64,000 nucleotides of DNA from Nocardiopsis dassonvillei_B (lineage in GTDB: Bacteria; Actinomycetota; Actinomycetes; Streptosporangiales; Streptosporangiaceae). Location: contig NZ_OZ186815.1 in NCBI RefSeq assembly GCF_964273065.1, forward strand, positions 1,674,001-1,738,000, read 5' to 3'. Below the pieces are notes generated by a model. That model worked only from the letters and a program-made list of their open reading frames with translations. It ran no database searches and had not been told where the DNA came from. Position numbers and translations under genes: made by a program. Positions 42,140-50,878 of the stretch are shown piece after piece (position 1 is the stretch's first letter; each line of letters starts with the position of its first letter).

Positions 42140-42958
42140 ATGACCGAGATCCGTGAAGCCCCCACCCCGACCGACCGGCCGCAGCGGCCCGCCGTGGCCC
42201 CGTTCGCCGCCACGGCGACCCTGGCGGCCACCACCCTGCTCTCCGCCCTCGTGACCGGCGGAGCCCCGAACCCCGCCACGGCCTCGGTCGCGGTCCTGCC
42301 GCTGATCGCCGCCTTCGGGTACCTGCGTCCGGCCCGCTGGGCCGCGGTCCCCGCGGTCCTGTCCGTCGTCGCCCTGCTGACGATGCGCACCGCCGACCTG
42401 TCCCACGACCTGGTCCGACCGGGCGAGGTCCTGCCGTTCCTGGTGGCCGCGGCGACCGTCCTGGCCTCGGGCGTCGTCCTCATCGCCGCGGTGCCCGGCC
42501 TGCCCGGCCGCGGGCGGGCCCCGGTGGTCGGCCTCCCCCTGGGCGCGGTGCTGGGGCTGGGCCTGGTACTGGTCTCCCCGCAGCTCGACGACACCGGCGA
42601 ACTGACACCGGAGCAGGTCGCCGCCCTGCCGACCGTCGCCATGGTGGACTTCAGGTTCGAGCCCGGACAGCTCACCGTCGCCGAGGGGAGGCCGGTCGCG
42701 TTCCGCTTCGCCAACGACACCGACGGCGCGCACAGCTTCGCCGTCGAGTCCCTGGGCATCGACGTCACCGTTCCCGCAGGCCGGACCCGCACGGTGGTCG
42801 TGGACCTGGAGCCGGGCACCTACCCCTTCGTCTGCTCCGTGGGCGACCACGAGGAGGACGGCATGGTCGGCCGCCTCACCGTGGTGGGCGACGGCCGTGC
42901 CGCCGGGCACGCTGAGGAGACCGGTACCGGGGCGGAGGGCGCCGGCCATGACCACTGA
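42140..42958 (+). CDS. Cupredoxin-domain membrane protein
   Basis: 272 residues. Four hydrophobic helices (about 20-150) precede a C-terminal cupredoxin domain (about 165-255). The type 1 copper ligands look complete: His in AHSFAVES, Cys and His in FVCSVGDHEED, and Met in GMVGRL. The extreme C-terminus is Gly/Ala-rich and ends HDH. The domain would face outside the membrane and could pass electrons to or from the multicopper oxidase encoded next, whose ATG overlaps this gene by 11 bp. The role in copper or electron transfer is inference. Confidence 0.85.
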   Translation: MTEIREAPTPTDRPQRPAVAPFAATATLAATTLLSALVTGGAPNPATASVAVLPLIAAFGYLRPARWAAVPAVLSVVALLTMRTADLSHDLVRPGEVLPFLVAAATVLASGVVLIAAVPGLPGRGRAPVVGLPLGAVLGLGLVLVSPQLDDTGELTPEQVAALPTVAMVDFRFEPGQLTVAEGRPVAFRFANDTDGAHSFAVESLGIDVTVPAGRTRTVVVDLEPGTYPFVCSVGDHEEDGMVGRLTVVGDGRAAGHAEETGTGAEGAGHDH

Positions 42959-44312
42959 GGCCCCGTACCGTTCGCCGCTGGGACGGCGCGCCTTCCTGGC
43001 GGCGGCCGGTGCGGCGGTCGCCGCCGCGGCCGCCGTCCCCGCGGTCCGCGCCCTCACCGGCCCGGACCTGCCCGCCGACCGCCCCGGGCTGCCCGGCCTT
43101 CCCGAGCTGGCGACCACCGACACCGACGGCCTGCGGGTCGCCGCGCTGGCCGCCGCCTCCTCCGGCCCCGGGCTCGTCTACAACGGGTCCAGCCCCGGAC
43201 CGCTGCTGCGCCTGCGCGAGGGCGACCGGGTGCGGGTCGACTTCACCAACGACACCGACGCCCCCAGCAGCCTGCACCTGCACGGGCTGCCGCTGACCCC
43301 CGACGCCGACCGGCCGCTGGAGCACGTGCCGCCGGGCGGGTCCTCCTCCCACGAGTTCACGGTGGTCCCGGGCTGCGCGGGCACCTACTGGTACCACCCG
43401 CACGCCCACGGCGACGTGGAGCGCCAGCTGCTGGCCGGGCTGGCCGGGCCGGTCGTCGTGGCGGGCCCCGCCGACGAGGAGCCGGGGCTGCGCGAGGCCG
43501 ACGACCGGCTGGTGATGTTCACCGTGTCCGGACGCGACATCCTGGTCAACGGGGCACGGCGGCCGGGGACGACCGTCCGCTCCGGGATCACCCGGCTGCG
43601 GCTGCTCAACGCCACCGCGGGCGACCACCTGCTGCTGGGGTGCGTGCGCCGGGACCGGAGCCGACCGCCCCTGCACCTCATCGCCACCGACGCCGGGCTC
43701 ATCGGGCGCCCCCGGGAGGTCCAGGAGATCCTGCTGGCCCCGGGAGAGCGCGCCGAGGTGCTGGTGGAGACCGCCGAGGCGGGCCCCATCGGCCTGGTGC
43801 GCCTGCCGTACTCGGTCCACGGCCCCGGCGGGGGCGCGGCCGGCGACGAGGAGACCCTGCTCGTCCTGGACGTCCCCGAGGGGCACGCCCCGGTGGCGCC
43901 GCCCGGGCGCCTGGCCCCGGTCGAGGAGCTCGACCCGGCCGACGCGGTCCGCACCCGGCGCGTGGTCTTCGACGCCGCCCCGGACGGCGCCTTCACCATC
44001 GACGGGCGGGTCTTCGACATGGACCGGGTCGACGCACGGGCCAGGGCGGACACCCTGGAGATCTGGGAGATCGCCAACGACCACTCCGCCGACCACCCGT
44101 TCCACCTGCACAGCCACCCGGTCCAGGTGCTCGACCGCGACGGCGTGCCCGAGCCCTTCCGGGCCTGGCGCGACACGGTGAACGTGCCCGCCGGGTCGAC
44201 CGTGCGACTGCTGGTGCCGTTCCGCCACGGCGTGGGCCGGACCGTGTACCACTGCCACATCCTCAACCACGAGGACCTGGGCATGATGGGCGTCCTGGAG
44301 GTGGTCCGGTGA
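42948..44312 (+). CDS. Multicopper oxidase, Tat-exported
   Basis: 454 residues from ATG at 42948. A twin-arginine signal (GRRAFLAAAG followed by an Ala/Val-rich h-region, about residues 10-38) predicts export folded with copper. All four copper motifs are present: HLHG, WYHPHAHGD, HPFHLHSHP and YHCHILNHEDLGMM, giving the trinuclear and type 1 sites. The enzyme oxidises a substrate and reduces oxygen to water; copper efflux oxidases (CueO-like) and laccases share this form. No Met-rich CueO insert is seen. It is coupled to the cupredoxin gene and ends 8 bp from the convergent relA stop. Confidence 0.93.
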   Translation: MTTEAPYRSPLGRRAFLAAAGAAVAAAAAVPAVRALTGPDLPADRPGLPGLPELATTDTDGLRVAALAAASSGPGLVYNGSSPGPLLRLREGDRVRVDFTNDTDAPSSLHLHGLPLTPDADRPLEHVPPGGSSSHEFTVVPGCAGTYWYHPHAHGDVERQLLAGLAGPVVVAGPADEEPGLREADDRLVMFTVSGRDILVNGARRPGTTVRSGITRLRLLNATAGDHLLLGCVRRDRSRPPLHLIATDAGLIGRPREVQEILLAPGERAEVLVETAEAGPIGLVRLPYSVHGPGGGAAGDEETLLVLDVPEGHAPVAPPGRLAPVEELDPADAVRTRRVVFDAAPDGAFTIDGRVFDMDRVDARARADTLEIWEIANDHSADHPFHLHSHPVQVLDRDGVPEPFRAWRDTVNVPAGSTVRLLVPFRHGVGRTVYHCHILNHEDLGMMGVLEVVR

Positions 44313-44320
44313 CCTCCGGG

Positions 44321-46720
44321 TCAGTTGCGGACGCGGTAGACGTCGTACACGCCGTCCACGCCGCGGACCGCCCGCAGCACGCTGCCCAGGTGCGCCGGGT
44401 CGGCCATCTCGAACGTGAACCGGCTCTGGGCGACCCGGTCCCGGCTGGTCTGCACCGTCGCCGACAGGATGTTGACGTGCTGGTCCGACAGCACCCGGGT
44501 GATGTCCGACAGCAGCCGGGACCGGTCCAGCGCCTCCACCTGCAGCGCCACCAGGAACAGCGAGTCCTCCGTCGGCGACCAGTCCACCCGCACCTTGCGC
44601 TCGGGGTCCAGGGTGGCGACGTTCACGCAGTCGGCGCGGTGCACCGACACCCCGTTGCCGCGGGTCACGAAACCGACGATGTCGTCCCCGGGCACCGGCG
44701 TACAGCACTTGGACAGGCGCGCCCACACGTCGGCGTCGCCCTCCACGACCACGCCCGGGTTCCCGGGCTGGCGCTGGCGGGGAGCCTTGGCCGGCAGTGC
44801 CGACTCGGCGATGTCCCCGGTGTGGCCGTCGACCGCGCCCATGGAGTCGACGAGCTTGGTGACCACGTTCTGGGCGCTGACCTGCCGCTCCCCCACCGCC
44901 GCGTACAGGGCGTCCACGTCGGGGTAGCGCAGCTCGTCGGCCAGGGCGATGATGGCCTCTCCGCTGAACAGGCGCTTGACCGGGAGCTCCTGCTTGCGCA
45001 TGACCTTCGCGATCTCCTCCTTGCCCTGCTCGATCGCGGCCTCGCGGCGCTCCTTGGTGAACCAGTGCCGGATCTTGTTGCGGGCGCGGGCGCTCTTGAC
45101 GAAGTCGAGCCAGTCCCGGTTGGGCCCGGCATCGGGGTCCTTGGAGGTGATGATCTCGACGGTCTCGCCGTTGTGGAGCTCGGTCTCCAGCGACACCAGG
45201 CGGCCGTTGACCCGGGCACCGACGGTGCGGTGGCCGACCTCGGTGTGCACGGCGTAGGCGAAGTCGACGGCGGTGGCGCCCTGCGGCAGCGAGATGACGT
45301 CGCCCTGCGGGGTGAAGACGAACACCTCCTGCACCGACAGGTCGAAGCGCAGCGACTCCAGGAACTCGCCCGGGTCCTTGGTCTCCTGCTGCCAGTCGAT
45401 GAGCTGGCGCAGCCAGGCCATGTCGGCGCCGCCCTTGGGCGCGGGGGCGCCGCCGCTGTTGCGGTCCTCCTTGTACTTCCAGTGGGCCGCGATGCCGTAC
45501 TCGGCGCGCCGGTGCATGGCGCGGGTGCGGATCTGGAGCTCGACCGGGTTGCCCGAGGGCCCGATGACCGTCGTGTGCAGCGACTGGTACATGTTGAACT
45601 TGGGCATCGCGATGTAGTCCTTGAACCGCCCGGGCACGGGGTTCCACCTGGCGTGGATGGTCCCCAGGGCCGCGTAGCAGTCGCGGACGCTGTCCACCAG
45701 GACCCGCACGGCGATGAGGTCGTAGATCTCGTCGAAGCCGACGTTGCGGGCGATCATCTTCTGGTAGATCGAGTAGTAGTGCTTGGGGCGGCCCTTGACG
45801 GTGGCCTTGATCTTGGCCTCGCGCAGGTCGCCGGAGACCGCCTCGATGACCTCCTGGAGGTACACGTCGCGGCGGGGGGCGCGCTCGGACACCAGGCGGG
45901 CGATCTCGTCGAACCGCTTGGGGTAGAGGGTGGCGAAGGCCAGGTCCTCCAGCTCCCACTTGATGGTGTTCATGCCCAGGCGGTGGGCGAGCGGCGCGAA
46001 GATCTCCAGGGTCTCGCGGGCCTTCTTCTCCCGCTTGGCGACCGAGGGCAGGTAGCGCAGGGTGCGCATGTTGTGCAGCCGGTCGCAGAGCTTGATGACC
46101 AGGACGCGGATGTCGCGGGCCATGGCCACGACCATCTTGCGGACGGTCTCGGCCTGGGTGGCCTCGCCGTACTTGACCTTGTCGAGCTTGGTGACGCCGT
46201 CGACGAGCTCGGCGATCTCGTCGCCGAAGTCGGTGCGCAGCTCCGCGAGCGTGTACTCGGTGTCCTCGACCGTGTCGTGCAGCAGGGCGGCGGCCAGGGT
46301 GGCCTCCTGCATGCCGAGCTCGGCGAGGATGGTGGCGACGGCGAGCGGGTGGGTGATGTAGGGGTCGCCGCTCTTGCGCTTCTGGTCCCGGTGGTGGTGG
46401 GCGGCCACCTCGTAGGCGCGCTCGATGAGCCGCACGTCCACCTTGGGGTGGGTGGCGCGCACGGTCTTGATCAGTGGTTCCAGCACCGGGTTCATCGTCA
46501 CTCCCCGCTGGGCGCCGAGTCGGGCGAGTCTTCTGCGGACTCGCACGGTGGAGGGCGTGGATGCGGCGGAGGGCGCCGCCGCGGCGGCGCCCTCCGGGCG
46601 GTCGTCGGTCGTGGGGCGTTCGCGGCCCGCGGGGGCGCGCCCGTCGGCCCCGGTGCGGGAGGCGTCCTCCGGCGTCCCGTGCCCGGACACCGTCCCGGTC
46701 GAGACCACTTCGCCTGGCAT
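44321..46720 (-). CDS. relA: Bifunctional (p)ppGpp synthetase/hydrolase
   Basis: 799 residues, a RelA/SpoT long homologue. An unstructured 80-residue N-terminus leads to the hydrolase HD domain (AALLHDTVEDTEYTLAEL; LCDRLHNMRTLRYL), the synthetase domain (VKGRPKHYYSIYQKM; EIYDLIAVRVLV; ELQIRTRAMHRRAEYGIAAH), TGS (VFVFTPQGDVISLPQGATAV), a conserved-cysteine helical region (KCCTPVPGDDIVGFVTRGNG) and a C-terminal ACT domain. Both catalytic halves have their motifs. The ATG at 46720 sits behind GGAGGTAGGC. It lies downstream of apt as in most Actinobacteria. Confidence 0.96.
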   Translation of the reverse strand: MPGEVVSTGTVSGHGTPEDASRTGADGRAPAGRERPTTDDRPEGAAAAAPSAASTPSTVRVRRRLARLGAQRGVTMNPVLEPLIKTVRATHPKVDVRLIERAYEVAAHHHRDQKRKSGDPYITHPLAVATILAELGMQEATLAAALLHDTVEDTEYTLAELRTDFGDEIAELVDGVTKLDKVKYGEATQAETVRKMVVAMARDIRVLVIKLCDRLHNMRTLRYLPSVAKREKKARETLEIFAPLAHRLGMNTIKWELEDLAFATLYPKRFDEIARLVSERAPRRDVYLQEVIEAVSGDLREAKIKATVKGRPKHYYSIYQKMIARNVGFDEIYDLIAVRVLVDSVRDCYAALGTIHARWNPVPGRFKDYIAMPKFNMYQSLHTTVIGPSGNPVELQIRTRAMHRRAEYGIAAHWKYKEDRNSGGAPAPKGGADMAWLRQLIDWQQETKDPGEFLESLRFDLSVQEVFVFTPQGDVISLPQGATAVDFAYAVHTEVGHRTVGARVNGRLVSLETELHNGETVEIITSKDPDAGPNRDWLDFVKSARARNKIRHWFTKERREAAIEQGKEEIAKVMRKQELPVKRLFSGEAIIALADELRYPDVDALYAAVGERQVSAQNVVTKLVDSMGAVDGHTGDIAESALPAKAPRQRQPGNPGVVVEGDADVWARLSKCCTPVPGDDIVGFVTRGNGVSVHRADCVNVATLDPERKVRVDWSPTEDSLFLVALQVEALDRSRLLSDITRVLSDQHVNILSATVQTSRDRVAQSRFTFEMADPAHLGSVLRAVRGVDGVYDVYRVRN

Positions 46721-46994
46721 GCCTACCTCCCGCGGTTCCGCCCGGATCGTACGGGCGGTCGGCGTCGCCCGGCTCCACCGGTGCACGTGCGTATCTGTCG
46801 GGGCCGGTCGCCCGTCACGGCCGCCGCGGTGCCGCTCCCGCCACCAGTCTAGTGGCCCCGGCCCCCGGCCCACCGGCACGGACACCCGGTCCGGCGGCCC
46901 GGGCCGCTCGGTCGGGCGCCCCGGCGCCCGGGCCGGGCGGACGGCGCTCCGGGTACGCCGGAGGACCGGACCGTGCGGGGGTGCGTGCGGGCCC

Positions 46995-47549
46995 TCAGAC
47001 CGAGAGGAGGGCGTGCGGCTCCACGTCGGACAGCCTCTCCCGCCCGTGGAGAGCGGTGAGCTCCATCAGGACGGAGAATCCCACGACCGTACCACCCGCC
47101 TTGCGGACCAGGTCCACCGCGGCCCGCCCGGTGCCCCCGGTCGCCAGGACGTCGTCGACGATGAGCACGCGGGAGCCCTCGGTGATCGCGTCGGCGTGGA
47201 TCTCCACGCTCGCGGTCCCGTACTCCAGATCATAGGGCTGCTCGATCACGGACGCGGGCAGTTTCCCGGCTTTGCGCGCGGGGACGAACCCGGCCCCCAG
47301 CGCCAGGGCCACCGGGGCGCCGAAGATGAAGCCGCGGGCCTCCAGCCCGACCACGTGGTCCACCCCCGCGCCCTCGAAGGGGCCGGCCAGCCCGGCGACG
47401 GTCGCGGCCAGCGCCGCGGGGTCGTTGAGCAGCGGCGTGATGTCCTTGAACAGGATGCCGGGCTTGGGGAAGTCGGGGATGTCGCGGATGCGCGCCAGGA
47501 GGGCGTCCCGGTCGGCGGCGGTGTCCGCGGGTGCGTTGTCGTGGGCCAT
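46995..47549 (-). CDS. apt: Adenine phosphoribosyltransferase
   Basis: 184 residues, type I phosphoribosyltransferase. It salvages adenine with PRPP to AMP. FPKPGILFKDITPLLND and GLEARGFIFGAPVALALG are family signatures; the PRPP loop is VLIVDDVLATGGTGRAAVDL. The start is ATG at 47549. It usually follows secF; here it follows yajC directly with a hairpin between them. Confidence 0.96.
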   Translation of the reverse strand: MAHDNAPADTAADRDALLARIRDIPDFPKPGILFKDITPLLNDPAALAATVAGLAGPFEGAGVDHVVGLEARGFIFGAPVALALGAGFVPARKAGKLPASVIEQPYDLEYGTASVEIHADAITEGSRVLIVDDVLATGGTGRAAVDLVRKAGGTVVGFSVLMELTALHGRERLSDVEPHALLSV

Positions 47550-47615
47550 GGTGCGGTGTGGACCTTACTGGTGTTCCGGTGTGTCTGTTCCGGCGGGGCG
47601 GCGGGGGCCGGACAC

Positions 47616-47650
47616 GCCGGTACCGGCCCCGGGCGGGGGCCGGTACCGGC
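47616..47650 (-). terminator. 15-bp hairpin between yajC and apt
   Basis: Arms 47616-47630 and 47636-47650 (GCCGGTACCGGCCCC and its complement) are exact, with a GGGCG loop. It sits in the 169-bp gap where secD and secF are normally encoded, so yajC and apt appear to be separate transcripts here. Confidence 0.7.
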
Positions 47651-47718
47651 GGATCCGTGCTTCGGCGCGCGGGACGCCCGCCCCGGGGCGGTTCACCACG
47701 GGGTGCGGGCGGCGTCCG

Positions 47719-48090
47719 TCAGTTGTTGGGCTTGGGGTCGTCGTCGCCGAAGTCGGGGCGGTCCTCGACCGGCGTGTCGTCGGCCTGCGGCGTGATGATC
47801 TCACCGATGCCCGGCTTGAGCATGCGGATGCGGGTGCCGGGCGAGATCTCGAGGATCACGTCGGTCTCCTGGACCTCCACGACGGTGCCGTAGATACCCG
47901 CCTTGGTCATGACCTCGACCCCCGGGACGAGGGCGCTCTGCATCTGCGTCTCCTGCTGGCGACGCTTCTGGTTGGGCCGCCAGATCAGCAGCCAGAACAC
48001 CAGGAGGATGAGGGCGATCATGGGGAGCGAGGAGAGGAGTCCTCCGCCCGCCGGGGCTGCTCCGTCGGCGAGTTGGTAAAGGCCCTGCAC
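47719..48090 (-). CDS. yajC: Preprotein translocase subunit YajC
   Basis: 123 residues from GTG at 48090 behind AGGAAGGA. One membrane helix (LPMIALILLVFWLLIW, about residues 23-38) is followed by RPNQKRRQQETQMQSALVPG and the small beta domain (GVEVMTKAGIYGTVVEV). YajC associates with SecDF at the Sec translocon. SecD and SecF are not encoded next to it, which is unusual. The acidic C-terminal tail is normal for the phylum. Confidence 0.93.
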   Translation of the reverse strand: MQGLYQLADGAAPAGGGLLSSLPMIALILLVFWLLIWRPNQKRRQQETQMQSALVPGVEVMTKAGIYGTVVEVQETDVILEISPGTRIRMLKPGIGEIITPQADDTPVEDRPDFGDDDPKPNN

Positions 48091-48380
48091 GGGGCGTCCT
48101 TCCTGAAGTCTTCGTCTGTGGCCGACGGATCGGTCGACGACCACCTTGTTCGTGCCGTCCGGACCGTTCGGCCCGCTCGGCACCCGGTCACTACAACGTT
48201 CCGGGGGGCCGAGGCGTTCCTTCGGTGCCGAACGGCACTCCCGGGCGGGGTACGGGACCCCGCCGTCGGTCGGTTCGACCCAGCTTACGTGGCGCCGGTC
48301 ACCGTTCCCCCACCGGCGGAGATCGGAGTGTTAACGGTTGCGCCCCGGGACCGTGAACGGCCGCGGGGCGCACCGTGCGC

Positions 48381-49526
48381 TCAGGGGGCGCCCGGCGTCC
48401 CGTTGCCGTTGGCGCCGTTGGCGCCCGGGGAGCCGCCCTGGGCGGCGGTCTGGGCGGCGGTCTGGGCGGCTGCACCGAAGGCGGCGTCGGGCGGGGGCGT
48501 GATGCCCAGGTGCGCCCAGGCGAGCGGGGTGGCGACCCGGCCCCGCGGGGTGCGGGCCAGGAACCCGGAGCGGACCAGGAAGGGCTCGGCCACGACCTCG
48601 ACGGTCTCGGCCTCCTCCCCCACCGACACCGCCAGGGTGGACAGGCCCACCGGGCCGCCGCGGAAGCGGTTGAGCAGCACGTCGAGGATGGCGCGGTCGA
48701 GGCGGTCCAGGCCCAGGGCGTCCACCTCGTACAGCTCCAGGGTGGCGCGGGCGGTCTCCAGGGACATGATGCCGTCGCCGCGCACCTCGGCGTAGTCGCG
48801 GACCCGGCGCAGCAGCCGGTTGGCGATGCGGGGCGTGCCGCGCGAGCGCCCGGCGATCTCGCGGGCGGCGTCCTCGGCCAGCGGGACGCCGAGCAGCCCG
48901 GCCGAGCGGTGCAGGATGAGCTCCAGCTCCTGGGCCGTGTAGAAGTCCATGTGGGCGGTGAAGCCGAACCGGTCGCGCAGCGGTGCGGGCAGCATCCCGG
49001 CCCGGGTGGTGGCGCCGACCAGGGTGAACGGGGCGATGTCGAGCGGGATGGCGGTGGCGCCCGGGCCCTTGCCGACGACCACGTCGACCCGGAAGTCCTC
49101 CATGGCGACGTAGAGCATCTCCTCGGCGGGGCGGGCCATCCGGTGGATCTCGTCCAGGAACAGCACCTCGCCCTCCTGGAGGGTGGACAGCACCGCGGCC
49201 AGGTCGCCGGAGCGTTCGATGGCGGGTCCGGAGGTGATCCGCAGGGGCGCGCCCAGCTCGGCGGCGATGATCATGGCCAGGGTGGTCTTGCCCAGGCCGG
49301 GGCCGCCGGACATGAGGACGTGGTCGGGGGCGCGGTTGCGCTTGCGGGCGCTGTCCAGGACCAGGGAGAGCTGCTCGCGCACCCGCTCCTGGCCGACGAA
49401 GTCGTCGAGCGAGCGCGGCCGCAGGGCGCCCTCGATCTGACGCTCGTCCGCCGCGGCCTCGGGTGAGACCGCCTCGCGGGCGTAGGGGTCGGCGGGGCCC
49501 GTCGGGCGGTCGTCGTGGTCGTACAC
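48381..49526 (-). CDS. ruvB: Holliday junction branch migration ATPase RuvB
   Basis: 381 residues. AAA+ domain with Walker A SGGPGLGKTTLA, Walker B VLFLDEIHRM, sensor GATTRAGMLPAPLRDRFGF, then the winged-helix C-terminal domain ending near GRVATPLAWAHLG. A 30-residue Ala/Gln/Gly tail produced by a 12-bp DNA repeat extends beyond the family's usual end. RuvB hexamers drive branch migration with RuvA. ruvA lies 9 bp upstream and ruvC before it, the standard order ruvC-ruvA-ruvB. Confidence 0.97.
   Translation of the reverse strand: MYDHDDRPTGPADPYAREAVSPEAAADERQIEGALRPRSLDDFVGQERVREQLSLVLDSARKRNRAPDHVLMSGGPGLGKTTLAMIIAAELGAPLRITSGPAIERSGDLAAVLSTLQEGEVLFLDEIHRMARPAEEMLYVAMEDFRVDVVVGKGPGATAIPLDIAPFTLVGATTRAGMLPAPLRDRFGFTAHMDFYTAQELELILHRSAGLLGVPLAEDAAREIAGRSRGTPRIANRLLRRVRDYAEVRGDGIMSLETARATLELYEVDALGLDRLDRAILDVLLNRFRGGPVGLSTLAVSVGEEAETVEVVAEPFLVRSGFLARTPRGRVATPLAWAHLGITPPPDAAFGAAAQTAAQTAAQGGSPGANGANGNGTPGAP
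48439..48470. repeat. 12-bp tandem repeat in the 3' end of ruvB
   Basis: TGGGCGGCGGTC is present twice and continued by eight more matching bases. It encodes the AAQT repeats of the RuvB tail and probably arose by slippage. Confidence 0.8.
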
Positions 49527-49535
49527 GGGATGCTC

Positions 49536-50153
49536 CTAGGCGCGGCTGAGGGTGCGCAGGGCGCTGCGCAGCAGGACGGCGACGTCGGTGGTCTCCTCGG
49601 CCTGGGGGGCGACGGCGGCGGCCGCGGCCTCGGCGTCCTTGGCGGACCAGCCGAGGTTGACCAGGCCGGAGACCACCTGGGTGCGCCAGGCTCCGCCCGC
49701 CCCGCCCCCGGCGCCGCCCTGTGCGGGCGGCAGGGTGCCGTCGGTGAAGACGGGCGGGTCGAGTTTGCCGCGCAGCTCCAGGACGATGCGCTGGGCGCCC
49801 TTCTTGCCGATGCCCGGGACCCGGACCAGGGCGTTGGTGTCCTCGGTGGCCACGGCGTGGCGCAGGGAGTCGGGGCTGTGGACCGACAGCATGGCCAGGG
49901 CCAGCCGGGGGCCGACCCCGGACGCGGTCTGGAGCTGCTCGAACAGGTGCTTCTCGTCGTCGTCGGCGAACCCGAAGAGGGTGAGCGACTCCTCGCGCAC
50001 GACGAGGCTGGTGGCGACGGTGCCGGTCTCCCCGACGTGCAGGCGGGACAGGGCGCTCGGGGTGCACTGCACGAACATGCCGACCCCGCCGACGTCGATG
50101 ACGGCGCTGCCCGCGCCGCGTGCGGCCACCCGGCCGGTGAGGAACGCGATCAT
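49536..50153 (-). CDS. ruvA: Holliday junction DNA-binding protein RuvA
   Basis: 205 residues. The OB-fold domain I (MIAFLTGRVAARGAGSAVID) is followed by two helix-hairpin-helix motifs (LFEQLQTASGVGPRLALAML; LVRVPGIGKKGAQRIVLELRG) and, after a Gly/Ala-rich linker, the C-terminal three-helix domain (VVSGLVNLGWSAKDAEAAAAA) that binds RuvB. All parts are present. It lies 33 bp downstream of ruvC. Confidence 0.96.
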   Translation of the reverse strand: MIAFLTGRVAARGAGSAVIDVGGVGMFVQCTPSALSRLHVGETGTVATSLVVREESLTLFGFADDDEKHLFEQLQTASGVGPRLALAMLSVHSPDSLRHAVATEDTNALVRVPGIGKKGAQRIVLELRGKLDPPVFTDGTLPPAQGGAGGGAGGAWRTQVVSGLVNLGWSAKDAEAAAAAVAPQAEETTDVAVLLRSALRTLSRA

Positions 50154-50186
50154 GTCAAGGCGGGCAGCGGGTGCCCTTCTCCTTCC

Positions 50187-50741
50187 TTAGGGGCGGGTGC
50201 CGCGGGCGCGTCGGGCCAGTTCCACCCGGCGGGCGAAGTCCTGTTGCGCCTGGGCCACCCGGGCCTGGGCCCCGCCGCGCCAGATGTGGCAGATGGCCAG
50301 CGCCACCGCGTCGGCGGCGTCGGCGGGACGGGGCGGGCCGTCGAGTCCGAGGATACGCGCGACCATGGTGCCGACCTGCGCCTTGTCGGCGCGTCCGCTG
50401 CCGGTGATGGCGGCCTTGGCCTCGCTGGGGGTGTGCAGGGCGACGGGCAGGCCGCGGCGGGCGGCGCAGACCAGGGCGATGCCGCTGGCCTGGGCGGTGC
50501 CCATGACGGTGCTGAGGTTGTGCTGGGCGAAGACCCGCTCGACGGCGACGGCGTCGGGGCGGATCTCGTCGAGCCACCGCTCGATGCCGCGCTCGACGCC
50601 GAGCAGGCGCTGGGGCAGGTCCTCGTCGGGGCTGGTGCGGATGGCGTCGGCGCCGATGAGGCTCAGCGGGCGGCCGATGGCGCCTTCCACGGCGCCGACG
50701 CCGCACCGGGTGAGCCCCGGGTCGATCCCCAACACGCGCAC
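50187..50741 (-). CDS. ruvC: Holliday junction resolvase RuvC
   Basis: 184 residues. RNase H-like fold with the acidic catalytic residues in RVLGIDPGLTRCGVG (Asp7), AVERVFAQHN (Glu) and PADAADAVALAICH (Asp pair). It cuts four-way junctions symmetrically. The start is GTG at 50741, giving a normal N-terminus; neighbouring GTG codons (50750, 50735) cannot be excluded. yebC is usually next to it upstream; here an 8.7-kb accessory block intervenes. Confidence 0.96.
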   Translation of the reverse strand: MRVLGIDPGLTRCGVGAVEGAIGRPLSLIGADAIRTSPDEDLPQRLLGVERGIERWLDEIRPDAVAVERVFAQHNLSTVMGTAQASGIALVCAARRGLPVALHTPSEAKAAITGSGRADKAQVGTMVARILGLDGPPRPADAADAVALAICHIWRGGAQARVAQAQQDFARRVELARRARGTRP

Positions 50742-50878
50742 GCGCCCCACACCTTTCTCGAACGTCCGTTCGCACCATGCTAGCGCTGCGGGACGACAGG
50801 GGCCCCGCGCGCGGCCCGGCGTGTCGCCGGGACCGTGCCGGTCGAGCGTACCGGTGCGCGGGGGCGGGGCGGGGGCGG

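Noticed and set aside
42876..46778. 1300-codon open frame on the minus strand over relA and the copper oxidase
   Set aside because: It is out of frame with relA and rich in Arg/Pro/Gly; relA has complete HD, synthetase, TGS and ACT domains in another frame.
46721..46994. Possible small gene between relA and apt
   Set aside because: 274 bp with several GC-rich partial palindromes but no frame with a start, ribosome binding site and sensible composition.
48439..48470. Short tandem repeat considered as a CRISPR or regulatory repeat
   Set aside because: Only two and a half units with no spacers, inside ruvB coding sequence.
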